Shown: in pieces, positions 61,939 to 64,000 of the stretch
Layout: each line of letters begins with the position of its first letter
Position numbering within the stretch: the first letter of the stretch is position 1
Assembly (NCBI GenBank): GCA_947500575.1
Contig: CANMSI010000002.1
Span: forward strand, 124,001-188,000
Reading direction: 5' to 3'
From: an uncultured Flavobacteriaceae bacterium
GTDB taxonomy: Bacteria > Bacteroidota > Bacteroidia > Flavobacteriales > Flavobacteriaceae
Length of the DNA stretch: 64,000 nt
The notes under the pieces: generated by a model
Database searches by the model: none
Seen by the model: the letters and a program-made list of their open reading frames with translations, nothing else
Told to the model about the DNA's origin: nothing
Position numbers and translations under genes: made by a program

Positions 61939-63386
61939 AACAATCCTTTAGAAACACACTTATTACCTATCTAGGCTTTGGAATAGGGGGTATTAATACC
62001 ATATTCCTATACACTAATTTTTTAAGTGATGAAAATTATGGTCTTGTTAGTGTGATAGTTTCCATTGCCGTGATTTTGACCCCTATTATCTCTTTTGGAG
62101 TTCCCAATTCCCTTGTTAAATATTACAGCAGTTTCAAAGATAATGCACAGCTAGAAGGCTTTCTGACACTGATGTTATTATTGCCTTTGGTCCTTATGAT
62201 ACCCCTTGCGGTTCTTTGTTATTTTGCCTATGATTTAATAGGTGATCTTTTAGCTATTAAGAACAGCATCGTAAAAGGATATGTTTGGTATATGTTTATA
62301 ATAGGGGTTGCCATGTCTTATTTTGAGATTTTTTATGCTTGGTCCAAAGTACATTTACAATCCGTTTTTGGGAATTTTTTAAAGGAAGTTTTTATTAGAG
62401 TAGGGGTGATGCTACTTCTAGTTCTTTTTTATTTCGATATCATTTCATTGCCTTTCTTCCTGAAAGCACTCGTGGGCCTCTATTTATTGAGGACTCTTGT
62501 TATGAAGCTGTATGCTTATACGATTAAGTTACCACGCCTTCGTTTTAGTTTTCCTAGGAATACCAAAGCGATTCTTAGTTATACCAGCGTTATCATTGTG
62601 GGCGGATCGGTGGCTGTTATATTGTTGGAGGTAGATAAGTTTATGATCAATCAATATATTGAAATTAAGAATGTCGCTTATTATACCGTGGCAGCATATA
62701 TCGCTACTGTTATTGCAGTTCCGGCCAGAGCGATGCATCAAATTACCTATCCGTTGACCGCCGAGATTATGAATAAAGGTGATAAAAAAGAACTATTACA
62801 ATTGTATCAAAAAAGTTCGTTAACGCTGTTCATAGCTGCCGGACTCTTGTTTGTTTTAATCCTCATAAATCTCCCTGATTTATATGAGGTGCTTCCAACG
62901 GCATATCGAGGAGGGTTCACCATTGTTTTTCTTATCGGAATTGCCAAAGTATACGATTCGCTCTTAGGGAATAACAATGCAATTTTATATAATTCTGAAT
63001 ACTATAGAGCGCTTTTGCTCATGGGAGTTTTCTTGGCTGCTTTTACCATTCTCTGCAATCTTTGGTTAATTCCGGAATATGGGATTAATGGAGCTGCAAT
63101 TGCAACACTCATTGCAATCATGGTATATAATACCATTAAAATGCTCTACATACAGCTGAAGTTTAAAATACATCCATTTACCAAAGCTACGTTTAAGGTG
63201 ATGCTTTTGCTATTAGTGGTTGGAATACCTCTATTTTATATATCCTTACCATTTCATGCAATTGTAAATATTGTTATTAAAAGCAGTTTGGTGATTGTAG
63301 TATATGTAGGGGCACTATACAGATTTAACATATCAGAAGATATTTCCAAAGTTTTGTCTAAGTTCTTAACTAGAAAAACAAAGTAA
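61923..63386 (+). CDS. Polysaccharide flippase (Wzx/MOP family)
   Basis: A 487-aa integral membrane protein with 14 predicted hydrophobic segments, of the MOP exporter superfamily (Wzx, MurJ). It starts KQSFRNTLITYLGFGIGGINTIFLYTNFL; conserved cationic and Gly positions include PFIISFGVPNSLVKYYS-like ISFGVPNSLVKYY near residue 52 and the second-half equivalent YGINGAAIATLIAIMVYN near 380. It should flip an undecaprenyl-linked oligosaccharide across the inner membrane. It overlaps the glycosyltransferase gene by 16 bp, closing the three-gene glycan operon. Confidence 0.91.
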   Translation: MGIVLKQSFRNTLITYLGFGIGGINTIFLYTNFLSDENYGLVSVIVSIAVILTPIISFGVPNSLVKYYSSFKDNAQLEGFLTLMLLLPLVLMIPLAVLCYFAYDLIGDLLAIKNSIVKGYVWYMFIIGVAMSYFEIFYAWSKVHLQSVFGNFLKEVFIRVGVMLLLVLFYFDIISLPFFLKALVGLYLLRTLVMKLYAYTIKLPRLRFSFPRNTKAILSYTSVIIVGGSVAVILLEVDKFMINQYIEIKNVAYYTVAAYIATVIAVPARAMHQITYPLTAEIMNKGDKKELLQLYQKSSLTLFIAAGLLFVLILINLPDLYEVLPTAYRGGFTIVFLIGIAKVYDSLLGNNNAILYNSEYYRALLLMGVFLAAFTILCNLWLIPEYGINGAAIATLIAIMVYNTIKMLYIQLKFKIHPFTKATFKVMLLLLVVGIPLFYISLPFHAIVNIVIKSSLVIVVYVGALYRFNISEDISKVLSKFLTRKTK

Positions 63387-63425
63387 AAATAAAACCCCGC
63401 AGGAACGAATTCACTGCGGGGCTAA
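63387..63425 (-). terminator. Terminator between the flippase and the Ser/Arg-rich gene
   Basis: CCCCGCAG (63395-63402) pairs with CTGCGGGG (63414-63421) round an 11-nt loop. The T-rich run TTTTATTTTTA follows on the minus strand, so it ends the minus-strand gene; there is no T-run on the plus strand. Confidence 0.8.
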
Positions 63426-63451
63426 ACAACTAACCAACCTAAAAACTATCT

Positions 63452-64000
63452 TTATTGCCTTCTAGAGCTTCTGCTTGTACTTGTACTTCTACTAGAACTA
63501 CGTGTACTTCTTGAAGGCGCCTTACTAACTTTATTTCTTGAAGAACTTCTACTAGCTGTGCTACTTCTCTGAGTTCTTTGAGAAGACACTTTACTAGACC
63601 TCTGCGGTGTTCTTGTTTTACTTGTTACAGATGAACTACGGGTACTTCTGCTTTGAGGCTTCTTGTACGTAGTAGTAGTTCTTGTTGTTGTACTTTTTCT
63701 TGGGCTAGAAGTAGTACTTCTTTTAGTAACTGTTGTTCTTTTCGGTGTAGAAGTTACACTTCTTTGCGTGCTGCTTCTGGTATTAGAACTTCTCGAAGTT
63801 CTCCCATCACTTTTACGAATTCCGTTACTTTGTCTTACACTTCTGCTCTTATCGCCGCCACTTCTTTTTACAGTGCTATTAGATCTGGTGCTTGCACCTC
63901 TTCTTGCATCACTATTAGTTATGGCAGTTCTGTTAGATCTTACTCCGCTATTTCTAGAAGCAACACTTCTGTTATTTCTAACGCCATCACTTCTGTATGA
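63452..64000 (-). CDS. Ser/Arg/Thr-rich low-complexity protein, 3' part
   Basis: The frame is open for 182 codons from the window edge to TAA at 63454-63452; the start is beyond the window. The protein is almost only Ser, Arg, Thr and Lys, with repeats such as RSSTASRSSSRNK, TRSSSRSTSTSRSSRRQ and TTTRTTTTYKKP, resembling eukaryotic RS domains in composition. It is very basic and likely unstructured. The repeated AGAAGT/ACTTCT units make the DNA repetitive. A Ser-rich frame on the other strand is only the shadow. No family is recognised. A terminator follows the stop. Confidence 0.65.
   Translation of the reverse strand, partial: SYRSDGVRNNRSVASRNSGVRSNRTAITNSDARRGASTRSNSTVKRSGGDKSRSVRQSNGIRKSDGRTSRSSNTRSSTQRSVTSTPKRTTVTKRSTTSSPRKSTTTRTTTTYKKPQSRSTRSSSVTSKTRTPQRSSKVSSQRTQRSSTASRSSSRNKVSKAPSRSTRSSSRSTSTSRSSRRQ

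Noticed and set aside
63653-64000. Ser-rich open frame on the plus strand
   Set aside because: It is the complement of the Ser/Arg-rich gene on the minus strand. It has no promoter and the terminator at 63.4 kb faces the other way, so it is a shadow of low-complexity DNA.

Overview
The window reads as chromosomal DNA of a marine-type member of the Flavobacteriaceae (Bacteroidota); the genus cannot be told from sequence alone. Signs are low GC, promoters of the Bacteroidota sigma type (TTG, 17-23 nt, TAnnTTTG), almost no Shine-Dalgarno sequences, menaquinone genes, a TonB receptor with a carboxypeptidase-like N-terminal domain, barrel-less TonB plug proteins, a CAL67264-type small membrane protein, and protein families (DUF2853, DUF4834) typical of this group. 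No rRNA, tRNA, CRISPR array, prophage or intact insertion sequence was seen.

Layout. 1-2.0 kb: dnaK. 2-6.7 kb: a lone secreted protein, then a six-gene minus-strand operon (TetR regulator, two alpha/beta hydrolases, a transglutaminase-like protein, an acetyltransferase, a VOC protein). 6.8-20.6 kb: dispersed menaquinone genes menI-menF-menD, menA, menC and menE, interleaved with an S1-domain protein, a SPOR-like protein, an SDR enzyme and a CPBP protease; menB and menH are absent. Inside this stretch (13.2-16.7 kb) lies a two-component island: a LytTR response regulator, a 770-bp gene-free region and a TPR histidine kinase. 20.6-28.5 kb: secreted proteins, including an M24 peptidase and two large vWA/plug/TPR/DUF2135-like proteins. 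28.5-44.7 kb: acyl-CoA carboxylase, oxidoreductase, ettA, a MITE-like inverted repeat, an M16 peptidase pair, a metallo-hydrolase, fumC, a 58-residue membrane protein, a TonB receptor, arsC and prfB with its programmed frameshift. 44.8-57.8 kb: zinc metalloprotease, threonine aldolase, an OmpA protein, a thioredoxin, YbaB, a prolyl oligopeptidase, a probable sulfonolipid (capnine) locus and an outer-membrane protein. 57.9-64 kb: a surface-glycan operon (YfhO, glycosyltransferase, flippase) and the end of a Ser/Arg/Thr-rich protein on the minus strand.

The most interesting object is the 13.9-14.7 kb region. It holds two tandem, small-RNA-like units, each ending in a strong terminator and sharing a nearly identical segment of about 20 nt just before it. 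Each unit is preceded by a pair of TCACAAC direct repeats exactly 21 bp apart, then exactly 29 nt, then a -7 box, with no -33 box. A degenerate copy of the same arrangement, with the same two distances, precedes the histidine-kinase gene. LytTR proteins bind direct repeats of about this period, so the simplest reading is a self-contained circuit: the kinase and LytTR regulator switch on twin small RNAs and the kinase gene itself. The shared RNA segment is complementary to AUGAAAA-type translation starts.

A second finding is the trio at 53.0-56.7 kb (cysteine-synthase-like enzyme, alpha-oxoamine synthase, GNAT-fold acyltransferase), which together could make N-acyl capnine, a sulfonolipid of gliding Bacteroidota.
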